This document shows, one piece after another, positions 8,851 to 19,500 of a DNA stretch of 64,000 nucleotides. The stretch lies in NCBI RefSeq assembly GCF_013426895.1, contig NZ_AP023175.1, forward strand, positions 248,001 to 312,000, in the 5' to 3' direction. The notes below the pieces were generated by a model. The model saw only the letters and a program-made list of their open reading frames with translations. It made no database searches and was not told the origin of the DNA. This stretch comes from Paraburkholderia largidicola. GTDB taxonomy: Bacteria > Pseudomonadota > Gammaproteobacteria > Burkholderiales > Burkholderiaceae. A program made the translations under genes and the position numbers. The number at the start of each line of letters is the position of its first letter. Position 1 is the first letter of the stretch.

Positions 8851-8890
8851 ACGACGGCATACGGCGCGCCGTGTGCCGTCGTCTCTCCTT
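8851..8890 (+). terminator. Rho-independent-like terminator after the exported repeat protein
   Basis: ACGACGGCA and TGCCGTCGT form a 9-bp stem enclosing a further ACGGC/GCCGT stem, followed by the pyrimidine-rich CTCTCCTT. It separates the 8197-8778 gene from the riboswitch that follows. Confidence 0.65.
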
Positions 8891-8924
8891 GACGCTACCT
8901 GCCGCGGGGCCTAAACTCGCACGC

Positions 8925-9170
8925 ACTCTGGTGCTCGCGCGCGCTCTCTGCGCGCGCAGTTAAACGGGAAATAGCAGGCTGTGCGCACAGGCGCCGGTCA
9001 AACTATGCTGCTCCCCGCAACGGTAGGTGAAGGCATCGCGAAGACGATGCAGAGCCGGCCTCGCTGCATGTGCGTCCAATAGCGGCCCATGCAAACAATC
9101 CACTGCGCGAAAACGCTCGCGCGGGAAGGAGAGGCGGCGCTTTCATCAGCCCGGATACCGGCCCGAGAAA
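8925..9170 (+). promoter_or_regulatory. Cobalamin riboswitch upstream of cobW-cobN
   Basis: Conserved cobalamin-element blocks occur in order on the plus strand: TTAAACGGGAA (8960-8970), CTGCTCCCCGCAACGGT (9008-9024), the B12 box TCCACTG (9099-9105), GGGAAGGAG, and AGCCCGGATACCGGCC (9148-9163). The last block is identical to that of the cobA riboswitch. About 200 bases of leader separate it from cobW. It should place the chelatase genes under B12 repression. The ends are approximate. Confidence 0.94.
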
Positions 9171-9369
9171 ACGACGCCATGCTGCGGGGATGCGGCACTG
9201 CGTTCACGATTCCTCATGCGTTGCAATGCGGTTTCGCGCCCGTTTCGTCGGGCCGCGAAGCTCATGCGGCGCTGTTTTCGTCCCCGTGCATCATTTTGAC
9301 CTCGTATCGCTTGCCGGATGGCGCGCGACTTCGAGGTCACTCGAACGCATTTCGCGCTACGGAGCCACC

Positions 9370-10467
9370 ATGCAGACACAGATGCGCAAGATTCCGGTGA
9401 CGATCGTCACGGGCTTTCTCGGCAGCGGCAAAACGACGTTGATGCGTCACATTCTTCAGCACGCGGGCGGTTTGCGCATCGCGGTGATCGTCAACGAGTT
9501 CGGCGAACTCGGCATCGACGGCGAGATCCTCAAGGGCTGCGGCATCGGTTGCGACGAAGACGGCAACGAGACGGAAGGCCAGCTGTACGAGCTTGCCAAC
9601 GGTTGCCTGTGCTGCACCGTGCAGGAAGAGTTCTTCCCCGTGATGGAGCAACTGGTGGAGCGGCGCGCGCAGATCGATCACGTGCTGATCGAAACGTCGG
9701 GCCTCGCGCTGCCGAAGCCGCTCGTGCAGGCGTTCAACTGGCCGTCCATCAAGAACAGCTTCACCGTCGATGCCGTCGTGACGGTGGTCGACGGTCCGGC
9801 CGTTGCGAGCGGGCAATTCGCCGAAGACCCCGTCGCCGTCGACCAGTTGCGCAAGGCCGATCCGAATCTCGATCACGAATCGCCGCTGCATGAGCTTTTC
9901 GAAGACCAGCTGTCGGCCGCCGATCTCGTGATCCTCAACAAAACCGATCTGCTCGACGAAGCACAACAGTCGAGCGTCGAGGCCGTGATTCGCGAAGAGA
10001 TTCCGCCGCAGGTCAAGGTGGTGCGCGCGCACATGGGCCAGCTCGATCTGCATGCGCTGCTCGGGCTCGAATCCGCATCGGAAGAAACGATCCATCTGCG
10101 TCACGATCATCACGGCTCCGCTGACGACCCCGACCACGCCGACCATCATCACGATGAATTCGACTCGGTCGTCGTGTCGGCGCGCGCTCCATCGCGTGAG
10201 GCGATGATCGCGGCGTTGCAGCGGGTGGTCGAAGGCCACACGATCTATCGCGTGAAAGGCTTTGCCGCGCTACAGGGCGCGCCGATGCGTCTCGTGATTC
10301 AGGGCGTGGGCGGGCGCTTCGACAGCTATTTCGACCGTCGCTGGCAGGCGGGCGAACTCGATGCGTCGCCACTGAGCCGCTTCGTGCTGATCGGCGCAGA
10401 CCTCGATCAGCCCGTGCTGCAACGCGCGCTCGACGAAGCCTTGAGCGCTCAGGCGCAACAGGCATAG
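9370..10467 (+). CDS. cobW: CobW-type G3E GTPase
   Basis: A P-loop GTPase of 365 residues, with GFLGSGKTT (residues 15-23), the metal-binding CLCC motif (79-82) and NKTD for guanine recognition. CobW-family members are thought to deliver metal; this one sits directly before cobN, so cobalt supply to the chelatase is the natural role. A histidine/aspartate-rich loop near residues 243-265 (HLRHDHHG, DHADHHHDE) lies between the GTPase and the C-terminal CobW_C domain, an additional likely metal-binding site. ATG 9370 follows GGAG at good spacing; longer in-frame starts run through the riboswitch. Confidence 0.93.
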   Translation: MQTQMRKIPVTIVTGFLGSGKTTLMRHILQHAGGLRIAVIVNEFGELGIDGEILKGCGIGCDEDGNETEGQLYELANGCLCCTVQEEFFPVMEQLVERRAQIDHVLIETSGLALPKPLVQAFNWPSIKNSFTVDAVVTVVDGPAVASGQFAEDPVAVDQLRKADPNLDHESPLHELFEDQLSAADLVILNKTDLLDEAQQSSVEAVIREEIPPQVKVVRAHMGQLDLHALLGLESASEETIHLRHDHHGSADDPDHADHHHDEFDSVVVSARAPSREAMIAALQRVVEGHTIYRVKGFAALQGAPMRLVIQGVGGRFDSYFDRRWQAGELDASPLSRFVLIGADLDQPVLQRALDEALSAQAQQA

Positions 10468-10476
10468 GGCGCCGCG

Positions 10477-13400
10477 ATGCATCTGCTGCGCACCGTCCCA
10501 GGCGGTTTCGTCGACGATACGAAGGGCGTGATCCGTATCGACCAGAAGCCCGCCGACATCGTGATCCTCAGTTCCGCCGACACGACGCTGTCGCTGCTCG
10601 CGAGCGTCGTGCCGCGTCTGGGCGATGGCTTTCCGAGCGTGCGGCTCGCGAATGTCACGTATCTGCGGCAGCCGGCGTCGGTGGACTTCTATCTCGACGA
10701 TGTGTTGCAGCATGCGCGCGTCGTCGTCGTCGATCATCTGGGCGGCGAAGCGTACTGGCCGTATGGGATCGAACAGGTCGTCGCGCTCGCGCAGCGCAAG
10801 CAGCAGACGCTCGCGATGTTTTCCGGCGACTTGCAGGAAGACCCCAATCTGCTCGCACGCAGCACGGCCGACGCGGACCTGTGTCATCAGTTGTGGCGTT
10901 ATCTGCGCGAGGGCGGCGCGCAAAACGCGGAATCGTTCATGCGCTGCATTGCGTGGCGCGGGTTCGGCTGGGGCAAGGAGCCTGCACCGCCGACTCCGTT
11001 GCCGGCTGCTGCGCTGTATCACCCCGCGCGCGACATTGCCACGATTGAAGACTGGCAGGCGCGCTGGAAGCCCGATGCGCCTGTCGTCGCGATCCTGTTC
11101 TATAAGGCGCATCTGCAGGCGGCCAACACGGCCGTATTCGACGCGCTGATCGATGCGCTCGAAGCCCGTGGCATGAATCCGTTGCCCGTCGCGATCACAT
11201 CGTTGAAAGATGCGATCAGCCGCGATGTCGTGCAGCAACTCGCCGCGCAGCATCGCATCGCGCTCGTGCTAAACACGACGGCATTCGCGGCTTCCGCGAT
11301 CGACGATCCGGAACCGCTCGCGCTGGCGGGCGACGCGCCCGTGATGCAGGTCATCCTGAGCGGCGGCAATCGCGAAGACTGGGTGAACGACAATCACGGC
11401 CTCAATTCGCGCGACATCGCGATGCACGTCGCGCTGCCCGAAGTGGATGGCCGCATCATCACGCGCGCGATCAGTTTCAAGGGCCTCGCGTATCGCTGCC
11501 CCCATACGGAAGTGGACGTGGTCCGCTATCAGCCGGATCACGAGCGCGTTGCGTTTGTCGCGGAGTTGAGCGAGCGCTGGTGCAGATTGCGCATCAAGGC
11601 GAGTGCGGACAAGAAACTCGCGCTGATACTCGCGAACTATCCGATGAGCGAAGGGCGCATCGGCAATGGCGTGGGCCTCGATACGCCTGCGTCCGTGGTG
11701 AACATCCTGACGATGCTGCGCGACGAGGGCTATCGCGTCGACGACGTGCCCTCGAACGGCGATGCATTGATGGACGCGCTCACCCAAGGCGTGACCAACG
11801 ATCCCGTCGTCCGAGATTTGCGCCCTGCGTTGCAAAGCCTTGCGTTGAGTGACTACATGACGCATTTCGCGCATCTGCCGCAATCGCTGCGCGACGCCTT
11901 GAATGCGAAGTGGGGCGCGCCGGAGCAAGATCCGACTTTGCGGCGCGGTCGTTTCATGATCGCGGGCTGGCGGTGCGGGCATGTGTTCATCGGCATTCAG
12001 CCGCCGCGTTCGCGCGAACAGAACGACTACGCGAGCTATCACGACGCCGAACTCGTGCCGCCGCATGCGTATCTCGCGTTCTATTTCTGGCTGCGTCATC
12101 AGTTCAATATCGATGCCGTCGTACATGTCGGCAAGCACGGCAATCTCGAATGGCTGCCGGGCAAGAGCGTCGCGCTGAGCGATGCATGCTGGCCCGACGC
12201 GATACTCGGGCCGCTGCCGCATCTGTATCCGTTCATCGTCAACGATCCGGGCGAGGGCAGCCAGGCGAAGCGGCGCACGCAGGCTGTGATCGTCGATCAT
12301 CTGATGCCGCCGCTCACGCGCGCGGAAAACTATGGACCTTTGCAGGACCTCGAACGTCAGGTCGACGAATACTACGATGCATTGATGGTCGATCAGCGCC
12401 GGGCGAAGCTGCTGCGCCGGACCATTCTCGATACGATCGTCCGGCATCGGCTTCATGAAGAGTTGAGTCTCGGAGCGCCCGTTGATACCGATGCGGAGGA
12501 CTCGTTGCTGACGCGCGTCGACGCATGGCTGTGCGAGTTGAAGGAAGCCCAGATCCGTGACGGTTTGCACACGTTCGGACAGTCGCCGGAAGGCACGCAG
12601 CGGCGCGACACGTTGCTCGCGCTCGGGCGCTTTCCAGTAGGCGACGGAAAGGGCGCGAAGGCTGGCGTTATCGATGCGCTGGCGCGCGATCTCGACGTCG
12701 ATCGTATGTTCGATCCGTTGTCGGCGGACTGGTCGGCTGAGTGGAAGGGTCCGCGCCCTGCGTTGTTACAACAGGTCAGCGATGCACCATGGCGTCATAA
12801 CGGCGATACGCGCGAACGGCTCGAACTGCTCGCGGCTTCCTTGCTCGACGAGATGTGCGGCATGTCGCCGGACGTCACGCCTGCCGCAATCGCAACCGCA
12901 ACCGCAGATGAACTGCCACAAGCCGCGCGCGTGCTGGAACGCTTGCGCGACGATATTCTGCCGCGCCTCGACGCATGCGGACCGCACGAACTGATGCACC
13001 TGAAGCGCGGACTCGAAGGACGCTTCGTGCCACCCGGCCCGAGCGGTTCGCCGTCACGCGGACGTCCCGACGTGCTGCCTACGGGCCGCAACTTCTATTC
13101 CGTCGATACCCGCGCCATCCCGACACAAGCCGCGTGGTCGCTGGGACTTAAATCTGCGCAGACGCTGATCGAGCGTCACTTGCAGGAGCACGGCGACTAT
13201 CCGCGTGCAATTGGTCTCTCCGTGTGGGGCACGGCGACGATGCGCACGGGTGGCGACGATATCGCGCAGGCGCTCGCGCTGCTCGGCGTGCGGCCGAAGT
13301 GGGCGCCGGGCAGTCATCGCGTGACGGACTTCGAGATCATGCCGATTGCAGCGTTCGATCGTCCCCGTATCGATGTCACGTTGCGTGTGTCCGGATTCTT

Positions 13401-14292
13401 CCGCGATGCGTTTGCGAACGTGATGCATCTGTTCGATGCGGCCGTGCAGGCCGTCGCCGAACTCGACGAGCCCGAGGACGTCAATCCCATCCGTGCGCGC
13501 GTGCTGCGGGAGCGCGATGCGTGGGTCGCGCGCGGCGTCGCGCCGGACGAAGCGCGCAGACGTGCAGGCTTTCGCGTGTTCAGCGCGCGTCCGGGCGCCT
13601 ATGGCGCAGGTTTGCAGCAGATGATCGACACGCAGCAATGGCAGACGGACGCCGATCTCGCGGACGCGTATCTGTCGTGGGGCGGCTATGCGTACACGCA
13701 GAAAAGCGCTGGTGAAGAGGCGCGGGACGCATTCGGCACGCGGCTCGCCGCGATGGACGTGGTGTTGCAGAACCAGGACAACCGCGAGCACGACGTGCTC
13801 GATTCGAACGATTACTACCAGTTTCAAGGCGGCATGACGGCGGCCGTGCGGCATCTCGCGGGCAATCAGCCTCATGTATATCACGCCGATCACAGCAACC
13901 CGGACACACCGCGCGTTCGCACGCTGCATGAAGAGATCGCGCGCGTGATCCGTTCGCGCGTAGTAAATCCGAAGTGGCTGGATGGCGTGAAGCGTCACGG
14001 ATACAAAGGCGCGGCGGAAATTGCGGCGACGGTCGACTATCTGTACGGCTATGACGCGACGGCGCGCGTGGTCGCCGATCATCAATACGCGCTCGTCGCC
14101 GATGCATATCTGAACGACGCCGATACGCGTGCGTTCATGCGCAAGCACAATCCGCATGCGCTACACGGCGTCTGCGAGCGGCTGCTCGAGGCGATGCAGC
14201 GCGGGCTATGGCAACAACCGGGCGACTATCGCGAGCAGGTCGAACAGCATCTGCTGGATAGCGAACAGCACATAGAAGGATCACGATCATGA
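10477..14292 (+). CDS. cobN: Aerobic cobaltochelatase subunit CobN
   Basis: The large 1271-residue subunit inserts Co2+ into hydrogenobyrinate a,c-diamide and is related to ChlH/BchH. The family core motif appears as HVGKHGNLEWLPGK near residue 550, followed later by GRNFYSVD and SVWGTATMRTGGDD, both conserved across CobN/ChlH. The length is typical (about 1250-1280). ATG 10477 lies 9 bases after the cobW stop, and the cobN stop overlaps chlI as ATGA. CobN needs two AAA+/VWA partners; the next two genes supply ChlI- and VWA-type proteins rather than CobS and CobT. Confidence 0.95.
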   Translation: MHLLRTVPGGFVDDTKGVIRIDQKPADIVILSSADTTLSLLASVVPRLGDGFPSVRLANVTYLRQPASVDFYLDDVLQHARVVVVDHLGGEAYWPYGIEQVVALAQRKQQTLAMFSGDLQEDPNLLARSTADADLCHQLWRYLREGGAQNAESFMRCIAWRGFGWGKEPAPPTPLPAAALYHPARDIATIEDWQARWKPDAPVVAILFYKAHLQAANTAVFDALIDALEARGMNPLPVAITSLKDAISRDVVQQLAAQHRIALVLNTTAFAASAIDDPEPLALAGDAPVMQVILSGGNREDWVNDNHGLNSRDIAMHVALPEVDGRIITRAISFKGLAYRCPHTEVDVVRYQPDHERVAFVAELSERWCRLRIKASADKKLALILANYPMSEGRIGNGVGLDTPASVVNILTMLRDEGYRVDDVPSNGDALMDALTQGVTNDPVVRDLRPALQSLALSDYMTHFAHLPQSLRDALNAKWGAPEQDPTLRRGRFMIAGWRCGHVFIGIQPPRSREQNDYASYHDAELVPPHAYLAFYFWLRHQFNIDAVVHVGKHGNLEWLPGKSVALSDACWPDAILGPLPHLYPFIVNDPGEGSQAKRRTQAVIVDHLMPPLTRAENYGPLQDLERQVDEYYDALMVDQRRAKLLRRTILDTIVRHRLHEELSLGAPVDTDAEDSLLTRVDAWLCELKEAQIRDGLHTFGQSPEGTQRRDTLLALGRFPVGDGKGAKAGVIDALARDLDVDRMFDPLSADWSAEWKGPRPALLQQVSDAPWRHNGDTRERLELLAASLLDEMCGMSPDVTPAAIATATADELPQAARVLERLRDDILPRLDACGPHELMHLKRGLEGRFVPPGPSGSPSRGRPDVLPTGRNFYSVDTRAIPTQAAWSLGLKSAQTLIERHLQEHGDYPRAIGLSVWGTATMRTGGDDIAQALALLGVRPKWAPGSHRVTDFEIMPIAAFDRPRIDVTLRVSGFFRDAFANVMHLFDAAVQAVAELDEPEDVNPIRARVLRERDAWVARGVAPDEARRRAGFRVFSARPGAYGAGLQQMIDTQQWQTDADLADAYLSWGGYAYTQKSAGEEARDAFGTRLAAMDVVLQNQDNREHDVLDSNDYYQFQGGMTAAVRHLAGNQPHVYHADHSNPDTPRVRTLHEEIARVIRSRVVNPKWLDGVKRHGYKGAAEIAATVDYLYGYDATARVVADHQYALVADAYLNDADTRAFMRKHNPHALHGVCERLLEAMQRGLWQQPGDYREQVEQHLLDSEQHIEGSRS

Positions 14293-15323
14293 GCGAAGCC
14301 AGCGCGCGGCGCGCGGCGTTTCCGTTTTCTGCGTTGATCGGCCAGGCGCCGCTGCAACAGGCGCTGTTGCTGGCGGCCGTCGATCCGGGCATCGGTGGCG
14401 TGCTGGTCAGCGGGCCGCGCGGCACGGCGAAATCGACGGCGGCGCGTGCGCTCGCCGAACTGCTGCCCGAAGGACAGTTCGTCACGCTGCCGCTCGGCGC
14501 GAGCGAAGACCGGCTGATCGGCACGCTCGATATCGAATCGGCGTTGCGCGATGCGTCGGTGCGCTTTTCTCCGGGGCTGCTGGCGAAGGCGCATCGCGGC
14601 GTGTTGTACGTCGATGAAGTGAACCTGTTGCCGGACGGGCTCGTCGATGCGCTGCTCGATGCAGCAGCGAGCGGCGTGAATACGGTCGAGCGCGATGGCG
14701 TGTCGCATACGCACGATGCGAGCTTCGTGCTGATCGGCACGATGAATCCGGAAGAGGGCGAACTGCGTCCGCAACTGACGGACCGCTTCGGCTTGATGGT
14801 CGAACTGCAGAACTGCTACGAACCGCAGATACGTCAGGCGATCGTCAAGGCGCGGCTGGCGTTCGATCTCGATCCTGCTGGCTTTTGCGCGGGATACGAG
14901 GCACAGCAGGATGCGCACGTCGTGAGGCTTCGCGATGCGCGTGCAGCGTTGGCGCGCCTTTCGTTCGACGATGAAGTGCACGCGCATGTCAGCGCGCTTT
15001 GCATTGCGGCCAGCGTGGACGGGATGCGTGCCGATCTCGTGATGCTGCGCGCGGCGCGTGCGCTGGCCGCGTTGGAACAGGCCGATGCGGTGACGGTTGT
15101 CCATGTCGATCGCGTGGCTGAATCGGTGCTGTTGCATCGGCGTGGCGTGCAGGATGACGCGACGCAGACGAACGCGCCTTCTCCCTCTCAACACCCTTCT
15201 TCAACAGATAACGCGAGCGCGTCAGCGGAAAGCGACTACGGTTATCTGTCTCCCGAACCGACCGGCATCGTGCGTGTTGCCGGCGTCAAGGACGTCATTC
15301 CCCTCAACGCAAAAAAACGCTGA
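14289..15323 (+). CDS. ChlI/BchI-type AAA+ ATPase subunit of cobaltochelatase
   Basis: This 344-residue AAA+ protein has Walker A GPRGTAKST (residues 42-50), Walker B VLYVDEVNLLP (about 105-115) and the TMNPEEGELRPQL sensor region, all closer to the magnesium-chelatase I subunit than to CobS. It overlaps cobN by four bases, so it very probably powers cobalt insertion. The C-terminal tail after about residue 295 is low-complexity and then ends in a short conserved-looking segment (GIVRVAGVKDVIP). There is no sign of photosynthesis genes here, which argues against a true Mg-chelatase role. Confidence 0.88.
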   Translation: MSEASARRAAFPFSALIGQAPLQQALLLAAVDPGIGGVLVSGPRGTAKSTAARALAELLPEGQFVTLPLGASEDRLIGTLDIESALRDASVRFSPGLLAKAHRGVLYVDEVNLLPDGLVDALLDAAASGVNTVERDGVSHTHDASFVLIGTMNPEEGELRPQLTDRFGLMVELQNCYEPQIRQAIVKARLAFDLDPAGFCAGYEAQQDAHVVRLRDARAALARLSFDDEVHAHVSALCIAASVDGMRADLVMLRAARALAALEQADAVTVVHVDRVAESVLLHRRGVQDDATQTNAPSPSQHPSSTDNASASAESDYGYLSPEPTGIVRVAGVKDVIPLNAKKR

Positions 15324-15349
15324 GCCATCGAAAGGGCGCGGCCGCGCGC

Positions 15350-16003
15350 ATGATGCGCAGCGGTTTTCGATGGCAGGATGACGCGGGCCATGTGGCGAGA
15401 GGCGGTTCGGCCGGCGCGCGACGCATCGCGTGGCCGCGCACGCTCGCGGCAAAGCGCGACGAAGCCTTGCGTGCCGAACATCTGCGTTTCGTGCATGAAG
15501 AAGCGCGCGGCGGCATGTTGCATTGCTTCGTGCTCGATTGCTCTCATTCGATGCTATCCGGTCAACGCCTGGCGCTCGCCAAAGGGTTGCTCGTCGCGCT
15601 ATTCGATCAGGCGCGCGTGACACGCTCGGAAGTGGCGCTGGTGTGTTTCGGCGGGACGGGAGCAGAAGTGCGTTTCGGTCCGGCGGTGCCGCGCTGGTGG
15701 AATGAGCGGTGGATCGCATCCATCGGTGGCGGCGGTGGCACCCCCTTTCTTCCTGGCATCGACAAGGCCGGTGAACTTCTCGAACGCGCCGCGCGCAAAA
15801 AGCGTACGCAACAGCGTTGGCTCTGGGTGTTGACGGACGGACGCAGCAGCCATTTACCGTCTCGTCCTGTTGGCGCGGATCATGTCGTGGTCGTCGACTT
15901 CGAACGCGAGCGCGTGAGGCTTGGGCGTTGCTCGCATCTTGCGCGGGCATGGAACGGCGAGTGCGTGCCGGTTGACGCCTTGCTTTCCGGCAGCCACGCC
16001 TGA
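15350..16003 (+). CDS. VWA-domain protein, minimal ChlD/CobT-like chelatase subunit
   Basis: This 217-residue protein consists essentially of one von Willebrand A (integrin I) domain. The metal-ion-dependent adhesion site is intact: DxSxS as D63-C-S65-H-S67, a threonine in GGGGTPFLPGID, and an aspartate in VLTDGRSS. ChlD/BchD proteins have an N-terminal AAA+ domain and acidic linker before this domain, and CobT also has a long N-terminal region; both are absent here. It lies 26 bases after the ChlI-like gene and is the last gene of the cobW unit. It presumably bridges the ATPase and CobN. Two adjacent ATGs (15350, 15353) are possible starts. Confidence 0.82.
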   Translation: MMRSGFRWQDDAGHVARGGSAGARRIAWPRTLAAKRDEALRAEHLRFVHEEARGGMLHCFVLDCSHSMLSGQRLALAKGLLVALFDQARVTRSEVALVCFGGTGAEVRFGPAVPRWWNERWIASIGGGGGTPFLPGIDKAGELLERAARKKRTQQRWLWVLTDGRSSHLPSRPVGADHVVVVDFERERVRLGRCSHLARAWNGECVPVDALLSGSHA

Positions 16004-16519
16004 GCGGCTGAGCAGGACGCGTCAATCTGGATGCGCCCGTATCCAGAGAAAACCGGTTACGGCGTCGTCCTCTTCTCGCCAGAACAATCCGGCATCCGCA
16101 GGATTACTTCGATTTCTCGCGAACCCATATCGTTCTTCGCTCGTGAGTCGCATCTGATGGGCTCGAGCAATCGACCTGGCTCGACTGCGCATTTTTAACC
16201 TGCACTGCCTCGAAATGCGATTCCAGCAGTGTCAGGATAGACATTTATATATGTAGGAATGCTTGTAAAAGCAATGCAATTCTCCGAGCTTAGGAATAGT
16301 CCGATTTCGTGATCCTTGACGCTCTCTTAACGTTCTCCGCACCTTCGGCTACATATTGCCTGGTCGAGGAATTCGTACGGCCGTAGCGAAGCGTCGGGGG
16401 CTACGCGCCGGCAGGTCGACAGGTAAAGGCGCGTCGATCTGCGAGAGCTGACGACCTCGGTGACCGTCACGCGCGTCACCTGTTCAGGTCCTCTTTGACA
16501 TCAATAAACAGGATTGCGA
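16004..16519. other. Leader/intergenic region before the trimeric adhesin
   Basis: No gene was recognised in these 516 bases. A markedly AT-rich patch at about 16235-16300 (ATTTATATATG and neighbours) is the most promoter-like segment. The rest could be a long 5' untranslated leader of the adhesin. No convincing terminator was found after the VWA gene. Confidence 0.4.
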
Positions 16520-19500
16520 ATGAATAAGACGTATCGATCCGTCTGGAACGAAGCAACTGGCACCTGGGTGGCTGCGCAGGAGAATTCCAAAGCACGTGGA
16601 AAGCGGAATGCGGCAAAGAGTGTGCTGGCGCTCGTCGCACTGGGCGCCGGGTCATACAGCGGAGCAGCGTTCGCGGGCGGTGCCATCCTGCTCTGTCCTC
16701 AAGGCGGGGCATCAGGTGGAATCGGCTGGGCTCACGGATATGTAGGGCAGTCGTCGATCGACTGTAATGCGGCGACTGTCGCGGGCAGCTATGTGCATTA
16801 CAACTTCTACCTGGGCTCGAATGCTGACCAGAACGGCATGAACGGCGCCGGCGGGGTCGCTGCCGTGTTTGACGACTGGAACACCAACCAGTTGAACCTC
16901 AAGGGGCCAGGTGGCATCAATCTCTACAACACCACGAGTCTGAATAACAACAAGATCATCTCGCTGGCGGCGGGCACGTCGTCGACCGATGCCGTCAACG
17001 TGGCGCAGCTGACAGGCGTCACGAAGGCACTGGGAGGCGGTGCGACGGTCAACGCGGACGGTTCGATTCAGCAGCCGACGTACAACGTGGCGGGCGCGAC
17101 CTATTCGAACGTGGGCGATGCGTTGTCGGGCATCGTGAACGGCATCAACCCACAACTGAAGTACATCCAGTTCGGCAATACGAGTGCAAGCATCGCGCAG
17201 GCGGCAGGCACGGACTCGATTGCGATCGGCGGCAACGCGTTTGCCAACGGCAGCGGCGCGCTCGCAATCGGCGCGGGTGCGCGGGCGCAAGGGTTGAATT
17301 CGGTCGCGGTCGGTTTCGGTTCGGCAACGTCCGCGCCCAATACGTTCGCCGTGGGCAGTGCCACGTCGGGGCGCCGTATCGTCAACGTTGTGGACGGCGT
17401 GAACGCAACGGATGCCGCCACTGTCGGTCAGGTGAGCGCGGATATCGCCGCGGCAATGGCCAATCTGAATGCGGGAGTGAAAGCCCAGAATCAAGGCTCG
17501 AGCCAGAACGGCGTGCTCACATCGTCGACGCCGGGCGGTTCGACGCCATTGCCCGTCGTATCCAGTCTGGCGCTGCTCGGCGTGACGTCGAGTCTTCCGC
17601 CCGATCAGTTGCTGGCGTCCGGTCCAACCGACAAGGGCGGCATGATCAAGGCGACGGGTGTCGACGCAATGGCCATCGGCCTGAACACGGCAGCTACGGC
17701 GGACAACGCGCTCGCGATTGGCGACAACGTGCAGGTGGGCTCGGCGGCTTCTGTCGGCGTTGGTCAGAATATCGCGCTCAGCGGCAACAACACTGTCGTG
17801 ATTGGGACGAGTGTTTCAGCGAACGCGAACAACGCTATCGTGATTGGCAACAACGGCACGGAAGCGGACGAGGACAACGCGATCGCGATCGGCAATAACG
17901 TCGCTGTCGGCGGCGTCAACACGATGGCGATCGGCAAGGACATCGTGGCCGTCGGCGTCAACAGCGTCACGCTGGGTTACGCAAGCTCGGACGACGGCCG
18001 CGCGAACGTGCTGTCGGTCGGCAGCAAGGCGCAGCAGCGGCAGATCGTCAACATGGCGGCCGGGACGAAGAGCACCGACGCCGTGAACGTGTCGCAGCTG
18101 TCCGGCGCGGTGGTCGCGCTGGGCGGCGGCGCAACGGTCAACGCAACCACGGGTGCCGTTGTCGCGCCGGGCTATACGGTGCAAGGTCAGACGGGCATTT
18201 CCGATGTCGGCACCGCGATCTCGAAGCTCGACGCCGCGCAGACGGCGACCACGGGCAACGTGACGAACGTCACCAACACGGTGAACAACATTCTCATCGG
18301 CGGCGGCATCAAGTATTTCCACGCGAACTCGGCGCTGGACGATTCGATGGCCGTGGGCAAGGACTCGATCGCCATAGGTGGCAACGCAACGGCGGCGACG
18401 GCTAACTCGGTGGCGCTGGGCGCGAATTCGGTGGCGAACTCGACGACGCTTGCGAGCACGCCGTTCGCGCCGACGGGCTATAACACGACGGCAGCCGTCA
18501 ACAATGTAGGCGAAGTCTCCGTCGGCGCGCAGTTCGCGCAGCGCCGCATCACGAACCTCGCGGCAGGCTCGGCTTCGACCGATGCCGTCAACGTCGGCCA
18601 GCTGGCGACGGAAGATGACAAGGTCAATCGTCTGGGCGCGGCTGCCGCAGCGGCGCTGGGCGGTTCGGCGACCTATGTTCCCGGCAACGATCCGATGTTC
18701 AGGCCGAGTTACGCGGTCAGCGGCGGTACGTTCACGAACGTGGGCGACGCGCTGACGGCACTGAACAATGCGGTGACCACGGGCAACCCGCTCGGTGTCG
18801 CCTACGAAGACGATTCGAAGACGCAGATCCTGTTGCAGGGTTCGGGCGGCACGAAGATCTCGAAGCTGAAGGCAGGCGACCTCAGCGCGACGAGCACGGA
18901 TGCCGTAAATGGCTCGCAGCTGTACGCGACCAACCAGAACATCGTGAATCTGGGCAACAACATCACCTACATCAACAACTCGATCAACAACATCATCAAC
19001 GGCGAGGGCATCAAGTATTTCCACGCGAACTCGGCGCTGGACGATTCGACGGCGGCGGGGCAGGACGCCGTCGCAATAGGTGGCAATGCAAAGGCGACGA
19101 CGGCGAACTCGGTGGCGTTGGGCGCGAACTCGGTGGCGAACTCGACGACACTCGGCACGCAGGGTTTCAACCCCGGCAGCACCACGCTATCGGGGGGTAC
19201 GGCAGTGGGTGAGGTGTCGATCGGGGCGCAGGACAGCGAGCGCCGCCTCACCCACCTCGCGGCGGGCCTGAACGCGACGGATGCGGTGAACCTGAGCCAG
19301 CTCAAGTCCGAAGACGCGAAGGTGAATGCCGAGGGCGCGAGCATCGCGGACGTGATTGGCGGCACCTCGACGTATGACGCGTCGACGGGCAAGATCGCGA
19401 ACCCGACGTTTGTCATCGGCGGTTCGACGGTCACCACGATAGGCGGCGCGATCATGAATCTCGATGCCCGTCTGTACGCAAATTCGACCGATATCACGAA

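Noticed and set aside
11269..12570. Minus-strand open frame of about 430 codons inside cobN
   Set aside because: Shadow of cobN; composition is that of antisense GC-rich codons, with no ribosome site or recognised motif.
14289..15323. Interpretation as a magnesium-chelatase gene for chlorophyll synthesis
   Set aside because: It overlaps cobN, is under a B12 riboswitch, and no bacteriochlorophyll genes are present. Cobalt chelation is far more likely.
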